A stretch of DNA of 64,000 nucleotides from Croceibacterium_B sp963811255. Its GTDB lineage: Bacteria; Pseudomonadota; Alphaproteobacteria; Sphingomonadales; Sphingomonadaceae. Location: NCBI GenBank assembly GCA_963811255.1, contig CAWEQI010000001.1:372001-436000 (forward strand), given 5' to 3'. The notes beneath the pieces were generated by a model. The model saw nothing but the letters and a program-made list of their open reading frames with translations, was not told the origin of the DNA and did not search any database. The position numbers and the translations under genes were made by a program. Position 1 is the first letter of the stretch. Every line of letters begins with the position of its first letter. Shown piece by piece: positions 1 to 8,987 of the stretch.

Positions 1-300
1 GCGACATTCGAGCCGTTTGGGCTGGCGGTGCTGGAAGCCGCCGCCGCCGGCTGTCCGCTGTTGCTGTCGGACATCCCCCCCTTCCGCGAGCTGTGGGGCG
101 GCGCGGCGCTGTTCGCCGATCCGGCCGATCCGGTGGCCATCGCTGACGCTATCGGCTCGGTGCTGGACAACAAGGGAAAGGCGACATCGCTCGGCCAGGC
201 GGCTGCCGAGCGGGCGGATCGCTACACGCCGACCGCCGCCGCCCAGGCGATGGAGCGCATCTATGCCCAGGTCCTCCAGCCGGCGGAGGCCGCGGCATGA
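1..300 (+). CDS. Glycosyltransferase family 4, C-terminal fragment
   Basis: This is the last 99 codons of a gene that begins before the window. The first visible residues, ATFEPFGLAVLEAAAAG, hold the E-x7-E motif of GT-B retaining glycosyltransferases (family GT4, Glycos_transf_1), which contacts the nucleotide-sugar donor. The rest fits the closing part of the C-terminal Rossmann domain. The stop codon overlaps the ATG of the next gene (ATGA at 297-300), so it is translationally coupled to a run of further glycosyltransferases. A role in building a surface polysaccharide is inferred from these neighbours; donor and acceptor sugars cannot be read from the sequence. Confidence 0.85.
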   Translation, partial: ATFEPFGLAVLEAAAAGCPLLLSDIPPFRELWGGAALFADPADPVAIADAIGSVLDNKGKATSLGQAAAERADRYTPTAAAQAMERIYAQVLQPAEAAA

Positions 301-1409
301 GGATTGCCTACTTCACTCACTCGCTGACCTCGTGCTGGAACCACGGCAACGCGCATTTCCTGCGCGGCGTGCTCGACGAGCTGATCGAGCGCGGACACGA
401 CGTGCGGGCGTTCGAGCCGGCCAATTCGTGGAGCCTGCAGAACTTGATCGCCGATCATGGCCCCGTGGGGCTGGCGGCGTAGCGGGAGAAATATCCGCGG
501 CTGAGCTCCCTGCGCTACTCGCCAGGCGAGGACCCGGCCACAATGGTCGACGGCGCCGACCTGGTGATCGTGCACGAGTGGAATGAGCCGCGGCTGATCG
601 CCCGTCTCGGCGCGTTGCGCAAGCGCGGGGCCCCGTTCACGCTACTGTTCCACGACACGCACCACCGGGCGGTGAGCGCGCCTGAGGAAATGCGGGCTTA
701 TGACCTGTCGGGTTACGATGGCGCGCTTGCCTTCGGCGAGGCGCTGGCCGAGGTTTATCGCCGCTGGGGCTGGGGCGAGCGGGTGTGGACCTGGCATGAG
801 GCCGCCGACGTGCGCCGCTTTCATCCGCCGGAACGCGAGCGCGCGCGCGAAGGGCTGGTGTGGATTGGCAACTGGGGCGACGGCGAGCGGAGCGAAGAAC
901 TCGAGCAGTTTCTCTTCCGGCCAGCCGGCGGTGCCGGGTTGCCGCTCGACATCTACGGTGTGCGCTATCCCGAGACGGCGCTCGACACGTTGCGGCGCTT
1001 CGGCGCGCGCTATCATGGCTGGGCGCCGAATGCCGCGGCGCCGGAGATTTTCGCGCGTCACCTGGCCACCGTGCATGTGCCGCGCCGCTACTACGCGACC
1101 GCGCTCCCCGGAATACCGACCATCCGCGTGTTCGAGGCGCTCGCCTGCGGAATCCCGCTGGTCTGCTCCCCATGGGACGATGCCGAAGGGCTGTTCCGCC
1201 CGGGCGAGGATTACCTGGTCGCGAACGACGGCCGCGAGATGGAGCGGCACCTGCGGTCCATCGCCGCCGATCGCGAGCTGCGCGCGAGCCTCGCCGCCAG
1301 CGGCATCGAGACCATCCGCGCCCGCCACACCTGCGCCCACCGCGTCGACGAGCTACTCGCCATTGCCGGGCAACTCGCCACCCTAGAGCGAACGAAGGAA
1401 GTTGCATGA
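297..1409 (+). pseudogene. CgeB-like glycosyltransferase interrupted by an in-frame amber codon
   Basis: The ATG at 297 opens a frame that hits TAG at 480-482. The same frame then continues with protein-like sequence (REKYPRLSSLRYSPGED and onward) to the TGA at 1407-1409. Without the TAG the product would be about 370 residues, matching the two following paralogues (363 each). The N-terminus (MRIAYFTHSLTS, then NHGNAHFLRGVLDEL) and the C-terminal block (IPTIRVFEALACGIPLVCSPWDD) look like the GT-B glycosyltransferases related to CgeB. It overlaps its neighbours by ATGA at both ends. The lesion is one codon, so either a nonsense mutation or a sequencing error would explain it. If translation restarts at the ATG at 543, only a 288-residue protein lacking the acceptor-side N-terminus would be made. 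Confidence 0.75.
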
Positions 1410-2497
1410 AGATCGCGTTTTACGGCTCCAGCCTGCTGTCGTCGTACTGGAACGGCGCGGCGACGTATTACCGCGGTATCCTGCGGGCGCTGGCGGCGCG
1501 CGGGCACGAGATCACCTTTTACGAGCCCGATGCTTTCAACCGTCAGCAGCATTTGGACATCGATCCGCCGAACTGGGCGCGCTCGGTCGTTTATCCGGCG
1601 ACGGCGGGCGCGCTGGGCGAGGTGCTGAGCGAAGCGCGCCGCGCGGACGTGGTGGTCAAGGCGAGCGGCGTCGGGGTGTTCGATGACGAGCTCGCTGAAG
1701 GCGTCCTGCGCGAGGCGCGTGACGCTGCGTTGGCGATCTACTGGGATGTGGATGCGGCGGCGACTCTGGCGTCGATGCGCTCGGACGCCGAGCATCCGTT
1801 GCGTCGGGCGGTTCCGCGCTTCGACCTGGTGTTCACCTACGGGGGCGGACCACCGGTGATCGAGGCATACCGCGGCTTCGGGGCGCGCGAGTGCGTGCCG
1901 ATTTACAACGCGCTCGACCCGACCACTCACTATCCGGTGCCGCCCGATGCGGCGTTCGCCAGCGACCTGGCATTCCTCGCCAATCGACTGCCCGACCGGG
2001 AAACGCGCGTCGAGCAGTTCTTCCTCGAACCCGCCGCCGCGCTCCCGGAAAGGAATTTCCTGCTCGGCGGCAACGGCTGGGGCGACAAGCCGATGCCCGC
2101 GAATGTGCGCGCGATCGGTCACGTCGGCACGGCCTCGCACAACGCGTTCAACTGCACCCCCCTGGCGGTGCTCAACGTCGCCCGAGATTCGATGGCCGAG
2201 ATCGGCTATTCGCCGGCGACGCGGGTGTTCGAAGCGGCCGGCGCCGGTGCATGCCTGATCACCGACGCCTGGGAAGGGATTGAGCTGTTCCTCGAACCCG
2301 ACAAGGAAGTGCTCGTCGCGCGCGATGGTGACGATGTGACGGAGCTTGTCGCCACCCTCACCCCGGAGCGCGCCCGCGCGATCGGCGAAGCCGCGCTGCG
2401 CCGGGTGTGCCGCGACCACACCTACGAGTTGCGCGCCGCCGAAGTCGATCGGGTGCTGCGGCAAGTGCACGCCGAACGGCGCGAGGTGGCGGCATGA
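1406..2497 (+). CDS. CgeB-like glycosyltransferase
   Basis: This 363-residue protein starts at the ATG at 1406, which overlaps the preceding stop. It opens with MKIAFYGSSLLSSYWNGAA, then a Rossmann-like N-terminal half, and ends with a donor-binding block (YSPATRVFEAAGAGACLITD, then WEGIELFLEPDKEVLVA). That block is typical of the spore-protein CgeB / Glycos_trans_1_3 type of GT-B enzyme. It is a clear paralogue of the genes on either side, suggesting local duplication and divergence so that successive sugars can be added to one polymer or oligosaccharide. No signal peptide or membrane segment is visible, so it should act in the cytoplasm or at the inner face of the membrane. The sugar specificity is unknown. 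Confidence 0.85.
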   Translation: MKIAFYGSSLLSSYWNGAATYYRGILRALAARGHEITFYEPDAFNRQQHLDIDPPNWARSVVYPATAGALGEVLSEARRADVVVKASGVGVFDDELAEGVLREARDAALAIYWDVDAAATLASMRSDAEHPLRRAVPRFDLVFTYGGGPPVIEAYRGFGARECVPIYNALDPTTHYPVPPDAAFASDLAFLANRLPDRETRVEQFFLEPAAALPERNFLLGGNGWGDKPMPANVRAIGHVGTASHNAFNCTPLAVLNVARDSMAEIGYSPATRVFEAAGAGACLITDAWEGIELFLEPDKEVLVARDGDDVTELVATLTPERARAIGEAALRRVCRDHTYELRAAEVDRVLRQVHAERREVAA

Positions 2498-3585
2498 AGT
2501 TCGTCGTCCTCGGCCTCAGCCTGTCATCGTCGTGGGGCAATGGTCACGCCACGACCTATCGCGCGCTGCTCTCCGCCTTCACCGCGCGCGGCCACGAGGT
2601 GCTGTTCCTCGAGCGCGACGCGCCGTGGTACGCGGCCAACCGCGACCTGACCGAACCGGATTTCTGCGATCTCGCCTACTACGGCGACCTTGCTGGGCTG
2701 GAACGCTGGCGCGACGAAGTGGCCGGCGCCGATGCGGTGATGGTCGGCTCCTATGTGCCGGACGGCATCGCCGTCGGCGAATGGGTGCAACGCCACGCAG
2801 GCGGGACTACCTGCTTCTACGATATCGACACCCCGGTGACCCTCGCCGCCCTCGCCAAGGGCGAATGCGAGTATCTCTCGCCCGAACTGATCGCTGGGTA
2901 CGACATCTACTTCTCGTTCACCGGCGGACCGACGCTGACGCAGCTCGAACGTGAGCTCGGGGCGCCTTGGGCGCGGGCGCTGTACTGCTCGGTGGACACC
3001 GGCCGTTACCGTCCGCTCGATGTGCCGAAACGGTGGGACCTCTCGTATCTCGGCACCTACAGCGCCGATCGCCAGCCGACGCTCGAGAAGCTGCTGATCG
3101 AACCCGCTCGCGCCCGTCCGGACCTACGCTTCGTCGTCGCCGGGCCGCAGTATCCGGCGGAGATCGACTGGCCGGACAACGTCGAGCGCATCGAGCATCT
3201 GTCGCCCGCCGAACATCCAGCGTTCTATTCCGCCTCGCGTTTCACCCTCAACGTAACCAGGGCCGACATGATCTCAGCGGGCTGGTCGCCGTCGGTGCGG
3301 CTGTTCGAGGCGGGGGCTTGCGGCACCGCGATCATTTCCGACCGGTGGTCGGGCATCGACGAGATCTTCCAACCGGACAGCGAAATCGTCCTGGCCGACC
3401 GGACCGAGGAGGTGCTGGCCGCACTGTTCCTGCCCACCGAGAAGCTCGGCGCCGCCGCACGTCGCGCGGTCCTCGCCCGCCACAGCGCCGAATGCCGTGC
3501 GCAACAGTTCGAGTCCGACCTGCTGGACGTTGCCAGCACGGCTCGGCCGGGTCGCAACATTGAAACCAGGAGAGCGTTAGCATGA
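2494..3585 (+). CDS. CgeB-like glycosyltransferase
   Basis: This is the third paralogue in the row, 363 residues, starting at the ATG at 2494 inside the previous stop (ATGA). It begins MKFVVLGLSLSSSWGNGHA and carries the same C-terminal donor-site block (SAGWSPSVRLFEAGACGTA, then ISDRWSGIDEIFQPDSEIVLA). In all three proteins the N-terminus has an aromatic/Asn-Gly segment (NHGNA, WNGAA, WGNGHA), which supports a shared fold and ancestry. Its stop overlaps the start of the epimerase gene that follows. A cytoplasmic sugar-transfer role in surface polysaccharide synthesis is inferred from context. Confidence 0.85.
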   Translation: MKFVVLGLSLSSSWGNGHATTYRALLSAFTARGHEVLFLERDAPWYAANRDLTEPDFCDLAYYGDLAGLERWRDEVAGADAVMVGSYVPDGIAVGEWVQRHAGGTTCFYDIDTPVTLAALAKGECEYLSPELIAGYDIYFSFTGGPTLTQLERELGAPWARALYCSVDTGRYRPLDVPKRWDLSYLGTYSADRQPTLEKLLIEPARARPDLRFVVAGPQYPAEIDWPDNVERIEHLSPAEHPAFYSASRFTLNVTRADMISAGWSPSVRLFEAGACGTAIISDRWSGIDEIFQPDSEIVLADRTEEVLAALFLPTEKLGAAARRAVLARHSAECRAQQFESDLLDVASTARPGRNIETRRALA

Positions 3586-4619
3586 CCAAGGCCAAAGGAT
3601 TGACGCTTGTCGCCGGAGGCGCGGGCTTCATCGGCTCGCACTTGTGCCGCGCCCTGCTCAAGGCCGGCAATCCGGTGGTATGCCTCGACAACCTGCAGAC
3701 CTCGCGCGAAGCCAACATCCTGATGCTCGAAGGGCTCGACGGTTTCGAGTTCATCGAAGGCGACATCACCAAGCCGCTGCCGCGCTCGATCCTCAGGCGC
3801 GCGAGCCAATTCACCCGCGTCTATAATCTCGCCTGCCCGGCCTCGCCGCCACTCTACCAGGTCGATCCCGAGCACACGATGCTGACCAACGTGATCGGCA
3901 CCGGGCAATTGCTGCGGTTCGCCGAGAGGGCCGGCGCACGCTTCCTGCTGAGCTCGACGAGCGAGGTCTACGGAGATCCCGAAGTGCATCCGCAGCCGGA
4001 GAGCTATCGCGGCAACGTCAGCTGCATCGGTCCGCGGGCGTGCTACGACGAAGGCAAACGCGCGGCCGAGACGCTGGCGTTCGATTACCTGCGCGCCGGC
4101 CGGGTCGATGCGCGGGTGGCGCGGATCTTCAACACCTATGGGCCGAACATGCGGCTGGACGACGGCCGGGTCATCTCCAACCTGGTCTGCCAGGCGCTCT
4201 CGGGCGAGCCGCTGACGATCTACGGTGACGGCAGCCAGACGCGCAGCTTCTGCTACGTCGCCGACACGGTGGCGGCGCTGAGGCGGCTGATCGAGATCGA
4301 CGCGCCCGACCCCCTGCCGGTGAACATCGGCAACCCGCAGGAAATCTCGATCAACGAGCTGGTCGAAACGCTGCTGGATCTCCTCGGCGAGGAAATCGAC
4401 ATTCAGCACCGCGAGCTTCCGGAGGACGATCCGCGCCGCCGGCGGCCCGACATCGCCCGCGCCCGGGAGCTGCTCGACTGGCGTCCGCGAACCTCGCTGC
4501 GCGAGGGCCTGAGCAAGACACTGCTGTGGTTCTCCGAAGAGCTGCAGCGCAACAGCCGGCCGAAGCGCAAGGCGATCGGCGGCGCGCGCGCGCCGGTGAT
4601 GATCGAGACCGGCGTCTGA
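3582..4619 (+). CDS. UDP-glucuronate decarboxylase-like SDR (UDP-xylose synthase family)
   Basis: This 345-residue extended short-chain dehydrogenase has the NAD-binding GGAGFIGSHL motif near residue 12. The active-site pattern is STSEVYGDP followed by the catalytic Tyr-x3-Lys in CYDEGKRAAETL. The segments GNVSCIGPRACYDEGKR and FNTYGPNM are characteristic of UDP-xylose synthase (UDP-GlcA decarboxylase), which makes UDP-xylose from UDP-glucuronate; dTDP-glucose dehydratases differ here. It overlaps the upstream glycosyltransferase stop by ATGA and probably supplies a nucleotide sugar to those enzymes. A related nucleotide-sugar epimerase or dehydratase cannot be fully excluded. The C-terminal 25 residues are basic and look like a lineage-specific tail. 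Confidence 0.82.
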   Translation: MTKAKGLTLVAGGAGFIGSHLCRALLKAGNPVVCLDNLQTSREANILMLEGLDGFEFIEGDITKPLPRSILRRASQFTRVYNLACPASPPLYQVDPEHTMLTNVIGTGQLLRFAERAGARFLLSSTSEVYGDPEVHPQPESYRGNVSCIGPRACYDEGKRAAETLAFDYLRAGRVDARVARIFNTYGPNMRLDDGRVISNLVCQALSGEPLTIYGDGSQTRSFCYVADTVAALRRLIEIDAPDPLPVNIGNPQEISINELVETLLDLLGEEIDIQHRELPEDDPRRRRPDIARARELLDWRPRTSLREGLSKTLLWFSEELQRNSRPKRKAIGGARAPVMIETGV

Positions 4620-4632
4620 CAGGAGACCGGCC

Positions 4633-4863
4633 ATGGCCGACGAACGCGAACCGACCGAGGCGATGCCCACCGCCAAGGAAGACGAGAAGAAGCCTCGCCC
4701 GACACAGCCGACGGGAGAGAAGCCGAAACGATCGCCGAAGAAGCAGGACGAAGACTTCGGCGGACACATGGGCACCGGCGGACAGTCTATCATGGGGTAT
4801 GAAGGTCCGGAACAGGCCGACGAGGACGGGGACAATCCCAACGCCGCCGCGGATCCCGATTGA
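4633..4863 (+). CDS. Small highly charged hypothetical protein
   Basis: This 76-residue ORF begins at the ATG at 4633, with AGGAGA just upstream as a good ribosome-binding site. It is dominated by Glu, Asp, Lys and Pro in its first half (EDEKKPRP, GEKPKRSPKKQDED), has a glycine-rich centre (GGHMGTGGQSIMG), and ends in an acidic tail. It has no hydrophobic segment and looks intrinsically disordered. It sits between the UDP-xylose synthase-like and pyruvyltransferase genes with short gaps, so it is probably co-transcribed. I do not recognise the family and assign no function. Confidence 0.55.
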   Translation: MADEREPTEAMPTAKEDEKKPRPTQPTGEKPKRSPKKQDEDFGGHMGTGGQSIMGYEGPEQADEDGDNPNAAADPD

Positions 4864-4916
4864 GCGGCGCCAACGGCCACCGGGAACGGCCCACTGACCG
4901 CCCGATTGTTCCTGAT

Positions 4917-5987
4917 ATGAGCAAGCGGCGCAAAATCGGTGTCCTGACCTTTCACAAGTGCATCAACTACGGGTCCTACTGGCAGGCCCGGTGCATGGTC
5001 GAAGGCCTGTGCGACCACGGGTTCGACGCCGAATTGATCGATCACCACAGCGCCGGCGCGGCCCGCGCAGAGGCACGCTGCGCGTTCCAGCCGATGCTGC
5101 CGGTGCGCTCCTCCCGCGAAGACATGCGCGGCTATGCGGAGAAGGTGCGCCGTTTCCTCGACGCTTTCGCCCGCCTGCCGCTGTCGCCGCCCGTTCCGCT
5201 CGACCGGCCCGAGCGGATCGGCGGCTACGACACGGTCGTGGTCGGCAGCGACGAAGTCTGGAACCTGAGCCATCCATGGTATGGCGGCGCCCGCGTGTTT
5301 TACGGCGACGGCCTCGAGGCGCGCCGGCTGGTGGCCTACGCCGCCAGCTTCGGCAGTTATTCGTGCCATTGGGGGCTCGACCAGTACTGGACCGACCGGC
5401 TGAAGGGCTTCGACGCGCTCTCGGTCCGCGACCACAACAGCTATTGGCTGGTCAACGGCACGACCGGGCGCGAACCGCCTCTGGTGCTCGATCCATGCCT
5501 GCAGTTCGCGGAGAAAATCGAGGCCGAGGCGTCCGGCGAAGATGAGCCGTTCGCGCTGATCTACGGCCACAGCTTCCCTGGGTGGTTTGCCGCCGCGGCG
5601 AAACGCTGGGCCGCCCGCCGTGGGCTGCGGCTGCGCAGCATCGGCTATCATAACGCTTTCGCCGACGAGCAGATGCTCGAAGCGGGCCCGTTCGAATTCG
5701 CCCGCCTGATGCGCGACGCCCGCGCGGTGATCACCAACTATTTCCACGGCTGCGTGTTCGCGCTGGCCAACCGCAAGCCGTTCGTGGCGGCGACGACGGA
5801 ATACCGCTCCAACAAGTTGCGCGACCTGACCGACATGCTGCGAATACCCGAGCGAATCGCCAATCGTGATCTCGATTTCGGGGCGTTCGAAAAGCTGCTC
5901 GATGCCGCGCCGCCGCCGCACGTTTACCAGCGCGTGGGCGAAGCGCGCCGGCAGTCGCGGGAGTACTTGCGTGCCGCGCTCGCCTGA
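4917..5987 (+). CDS. Polysaccharide pyruvyltransferase family protein
   Basis: From the ATG at 4917 the protein has 356 residues. It starts SKRRKIGVLTFHKCINYGSY, the N-terminal pattern of the polysaccharide pyruvyltransferase family (PF04230). Other family marks are TVVVGSDEVWNL in the middle, DPCLQF, and the C-terminal ARAVITNYFHGCVFALANRKPFVA block, in which the HG-x-x-FAL pattern is typical. Members add pyruvate ketals, or possibly other groups, to exopolysaccharide sugars. A TTG at 4860 would add 19 residues without a clear ribosome-binding site, so I prefer the ATG. In other genomes such proteins are often next to F420-hydrogenase-beta-like proteins, as here. The exact reaction is inferred. 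Confidence 0.82.
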   Translation: MSKRRKIGVLTFHKCINYGSYWQARCMVEGLCDHGFDAELIDHHSAGAARAEARCAFQPMLPVRSSREDMRGYAEKVRRFLDAFARLPLSPPVPLDRPERIGGYDTVVVGSDEVWNLSHPWYGGARVFYGDGLEARRLVAYAASFGSYSCHWGLDQYWTDRLKGFDALSVRDHNSYWLVNGTTGREPPLVLDPCLQFAEKIEAEASGEDEPFALIYGHSFPGWFAAAAKRWAARRGLRLRSIGYHNAFADEQMLEAGPFEFARLMRDARAVITNYFHGCVFALANRKPFVAATTEYRSNKLRDLTDMLRIPERIANRDLDFGAFEKLLDAAPPPHVYQRVGEARRQSREYLRAALA

Positions 5988-7371
5988 GCCGCGCGTCCGG
6001 TCGATCAGCCCGCATGCCATGAACCGCTCGGGCCTGTGCATCGGTTGCGGCGCCTGCGCCGCAACCGGCGAGGCCGAAATGCGCTGGGACGCCCATGGCC
6101 ATCTCAAGCCCGCCGGCCCGCGCCAGTGGGTGCGGCGGCCGAGTGAAGCCCTGGCGCGGACCTGCCCGTTTTCGCCCGCGGCCGCCGACGAAGACGTCCT
6201 GGCCGGGGAGCGGTTTCCTGCGGCTGCGGAGCGGAACGACGGGATCGGACGCTTCGAGAGCGCCTGGGTCGGCCATGTCGCCGAAGGCGAATGGCGCGCG
6301 CAGGGCAGCTCCGGCGGAATGGTCAGCTGGGTCGCGGGCGAGCTGCTGCGGACCGGCGGGGCCGATGCCGTCGCGCATGTGAAGCCGGCCGATCCGGACA
6401 CGAGCGGGCGCTTCTTCGCCTATGGGATATCGCGCTCCCCCGCGGAAATCGCTGCCGGCGCGAAGTCGCGCTACTACCCGATCGAGCTGTCCGGGGTGCT
6501 GCGCGAAATCCGCGCCACCGAAGGGCGCTACGCCATCGTCGGCATCCCCTGCTTCATCAAGGCGGTGCACCTGCTGCGCCGCACCGATCCGCTGCTGGCC
6601 GAGCGCATCACCCATACGCTCGGGCTGTTCTGCGGGCACATGAAAAGCGCACACTTCGTGCAGAGCTTCGCGTGGCAGCTCGGCGCCGAGCTGGAACAGG
6701 TCCGCGCGCTCGACTACCGGGTCAAGGACGCGACCCGGCCGGCGAACTGGTACCGGGCGCAACTCGAGCTAGCCGGCGGCGGCCGCGTCGCCGAAGACTG
6801 GTGGCACCTGGCCGACGGCGACTGGGGCGCCGGCTTCCTGCAGAACCCGGCATGCGATGCCTGCGACGACGTCGTCGCCGAGACCGCCGACATTGCCTTC
6901 GGCGACGCCTGGGTCGAGCCCTACGCGTCCGACGGGCGCGGGACCAACGTGGTCGTGACCCGCAGCAAGGCCCTGCACCGGATGCTCGAAGGCGCGGTCG
7001 CCGACGGCCGCCTCGACCTCAAGTCGGTCGATGCCGGGTTCATCGTCGAAACGCAGGCGGCGGGCTTACGGCATCGGCGGGAGGGGCTGGCGTACCGCCT
7101 GTCATGGATGAAGCGCCGGCCGGTCAGGCCGCGCAAGCGCGTCGCCCCCGCGTCGCGGAGCCCCGCCCTGCGCCGGCGGCTGGTGTTTCGCACGCGGGCG
7201 GCGATCGCTCGCTGGAGCCATCGCATGATGTGGCTTGCCCGGACCTTCGATGCGCCCGGCCTCTACCTCGGCTGGGCGCGCCTGTGGCTGCGGCTGTATC
7301 AAGCGCTGGCCTGGTCCCACGGCCGGCTCGGGGCGGTGATCGACCGGATTCTGCCGCAGGGCGCCAAATAG
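5971..7371 (+). CDS. Coenzyme F420 hydrogenase/dehydrogenase beta-subunit-like Fe-S protein
   Basis: This is a 466-residue protein from the GTG at 5971, which has GGGAG seven bases upstream and overlaps the pyruvyltransferase gene by 17 bases. An internal ATG at 6019 is the alternative start. The N-terminus shows a ferredoxin-like cysteine cluster (GLCIGCGACAATGE and a later RTCPFSPAA). The middle contains YAIVGIPCFIKAVHLLRR, and a further cysteine pair lies in NPACDACDDVVAETADIAFGD; together these are typical of FrhB-type proteins. Outside methanogens this family is common in polysaccharide gene clusters, where its redox role is not defined. The C-terminal 100 residues are Arg- and Trp-rich and may hold amphipathic, membrane-binding helices. 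A part in modifying surface sugars is inferred from context. Confidence 0.78.
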   Translation: MPRSPEPRVRSISPHAMNRSGLCIGCGACAATGEAEMRWDAHGHLKPAGPRQWVRRPSEALARTCPFSPAAADEDVLAGERFPAAAERNDGIGRFESAWVGHVAEGEWRAQGSSGGMVSWVAGELLRTGGADAVAHVKPADPDTSGRFFAYGISRSPAEIAAGAKSRYYPIELSGVLREIRATEGRYAIVGIPCFIKAVHLLRRTDPLLAERITHTLGLFCGHMKSAHFVQSFAWQLGAELEQVRALDYRVKDATRPANWYRAQLELAGGGRVAEDWWHLADGDWGAGFLQNPACDACDDVVAETADIAFGDAWVEPYASDGRGTNVVVTRSKALHRMLEGAVADGRLDLKSVDAGFIVETQAAGLRHRREGLAYRLSWMKRRPVRPRKRVAPASRSPALRRRLVFRTRAAIARWSHRMMWLARTFDAPGLYLGWARLWLRLYQALAWSHGRLGAVIDRILPQGAK

Positions 7372-7446
7372 CGGCGGCCCCGCACCTTGCGACGCGGCGC
7401 GGGTTGCGGCATGGCGCACCCGGCATTCCAACAAACAGACAGGGCC

Positions 7447-8490
7447 ATGGCGAACTACCGACCGCTCGAGAACAAACTGGTGGTGCTGATCGGCGGCAGC
7501 GGTTTCCTCGGCGCGCACCTGGCGGAGAAGCTGTTCGAACGCGGCGCGCGGCTGAGGATCGCCGACCGCCATCCCGAGCGGGCCATCCGCCTGCGGCCGA
7601 TGGCCAACCTCGGCCAAATCCAATACGCCCGCTGCAACGTGACCGACCGAAGCAGCGTCGCGGCGGCAATGCAGGGCGCAGACGCTGCCGTGTATCTGGT
7701 CGGCAGCTTCACCGGCGATCTCGCCGCGCTGCAGGCGCGCGGCGCCGGCTGGGCGGCGGAGGCAGCCGCGGCGAACGGGGCGAAAGCCTTCCTCTACGTC
7801 TCGGCCATCGGCGCCGATCCCGAATCCGACAGCGGCTATGCGGCGACCAAGGGCCGCGGCGAGGAACTGGTCCGCGAGGCGTTCCCGAGCGCCACCGTGG
7901 TGCGGCCTTCGGTGCTGTTCGGCGAGGACGACAGGTTCCTCAACCTGTTCGCCGGCTACATTGCCGACTTTCCGGCCGTGCCGGTTTTTGGCGCGAACTC
8001 GAAGTTACAGCCGCTGTGGGTCGACGATGCCGCCGAAGCGATCGCCAATGCGCTGGCCGATCCCGCGCGGCTTGGCGGCCAGACCTACGAGATCGCCGGG
8101 CCGGAGCCGATCACGATGCTGGATCTCAACCGGCGCATTGCCGAGGCGCAGGGCCGCAAGCGCCATTTTCTCGCCGTTCCGGACGCGCTGGCGGCGTTCG
8201 TCGCGATGATGCCGCTCTCGCCGATGAATTCCGACCAGTGGAAAATGCTCAAGCGCGGCAGCGTGCCCTCGGGCAAGCTGCCGGGGCTGAAGGCGCTCGG
8301 GGTCACGCCCAAGCCGCTCGGGCTGTTCCTCGAGCGGTTCATGATCCGCTATCGCAAGCACGGGCGCTTCGCCGACAAGGGCCTCGGCCCCGGCGGAACG
8401 CTGAGCCCGGCGGGCATGCGCTTCTCCGTGCGCGAAACGCCGCGGGTGGACCCGCGCGAGGCGCGCGCTGCCGAGAACGCGCCCGACTGA
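7447..8490 (+). CDS. NAD(P)-binding epimerase of the complex I NDUFA9 type
   Basis: This 347-residue protein starts at the ATG at 7447. It has the dinucleotide-binding motif VVLIGGSGFLGAHLAEKL near its start and the active-site-like YVSAIGADPESDSGYAATKGRGE, whose Tyr-x3-Lys is in GYAATK. VVRPSVLFGEDD and LQPLWVDDAAEAIANAL follow. This pattern fits the atypical short-chain dehydrogenases annotated as complex I NDUFA9 subunit family, which bind NAD(P) and may help assemble or stabilise respiratory complex I or act on quinones. It is not tightly coupled to the polysaccharide cluster upstream (75-base gap) and converges with the NfeD gene. Substrate and reaction are unknown. Confidence 0.8.
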   Translation: MANYRPLENKLVVLIGGSGFLGAHLAEKLFERGARLRIADRHPERAIRLRPMANLGQIQYARCNVTDRSSVAAAMQGADAAVYLVGSFTGDLAALQARGAGWAAEAAAANGAKAFLYVSAIGADPESDSGYAATKGRGEELVREAFPSATVVRPSVLFGEDDRFLNLFAGYIADFPAVPVFGANSKLQPLWVDDAAEAIANALADPARLGGQTYEIAGPEPITMLDLNRRIAEAQGRKRHFLAVPDALAAFVAMMPLSPMNSDQWKMLKRGSVPSGKLPGLKALGVTPKPLGLFLERFMIRYRKHGRFADKGLGPGGTLSPAGMRFSVRETPRVDPREARAAENAPD

Positions 8491-8967
8491 TCAGGCGGTC
8501 GGCGGCGCTTCCGGGGCCGGCAGGGCGAGCGGCTCGACCAACAACGTCGCCCCGTCGCTGCCGGTAATCCGCACCCGCTTGCCGACCGCGACGTCCGGTC
8601 CGCGGACGTTCCATTCGCTGTCGCCTACGTGGACCCGGCCGCTGCCGTGCTCGATCGCCTGGACCACCACCGCCGTCTCCCCCACCATCCGCGCGCCGCG
8701 GCGGTTCATTAGCGGATCGGCGCCGACGATCGGCGAATCGCGCAGCAAGCGCCGCGCCGAGTAGGCGCAGATCAGCGCCAGGAACACGAAATCGATCACC
8801 TGCAGCGGCAGCGACAAATGCAGCAGCGAAGTCATCGCCCCGGTGATCAGCGCCGCGATGGCGAACCAAATCAGGTTGACCCCGGGCACCACCATCTCGA
8901 GCCCGGCGAGCACCACGCCGAGCGTCAGCCACAGCCAATGGGCGTCGAGGCCGCCCAGCCAGTCCAT
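8491..8967 (-). CDS. NfeD family membrane protein
   Basis: This 158-residue protein has two or three hydrophobic helices in its first 75 residues (WLWLTLGVVLAGLEMVVPG; IAALITGAMTSLLHL; IDFVFLALICAYSA). A soluble OB-fold-like domain follows (RGARMVGETAVVVQAIEHG, then GDSEWNVRGPDVAVGKRVRI). This is the short NfeD layout. NfeD proteins partner with SPFH/stomatin proteins, and here the SPFH gene lies 20 bases upstream on the same strand, which is the standard two-gene operon. It probably acts at the inner membrane in membrane organisation or quality control of the SPFH complex. The gene abuts the stop of the convergent epimerase. Confidence 0.9.
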   Translation of the reverse strand: MDWLGGLDAHWLWLTLGVVLAGLEMVVPGVNLIWFAIAALITGAMTSLLHLSLPLQVIDFVFLALICAYSARRLLRDSPIVGADPLMNRRGARMVGETAVVVQAIEHGSGRVHVGDSEWNVRGPDVAVGKRVRITGSDGATLLVEPLALPAPEAPPTA

Positions 8968-8987
8968 CGGCGCTCAGAGCCCCCGGG

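Noticed and set aside
3225..6401. Very long minus-strand open frame (1058 codons) opposite the polysaccharide genes
   Set aside because: It is antisense to well-recognised proteins, spans several genes and gives an Arg/Ala/His-rich translation without any family motif; a GC-rich shadow.
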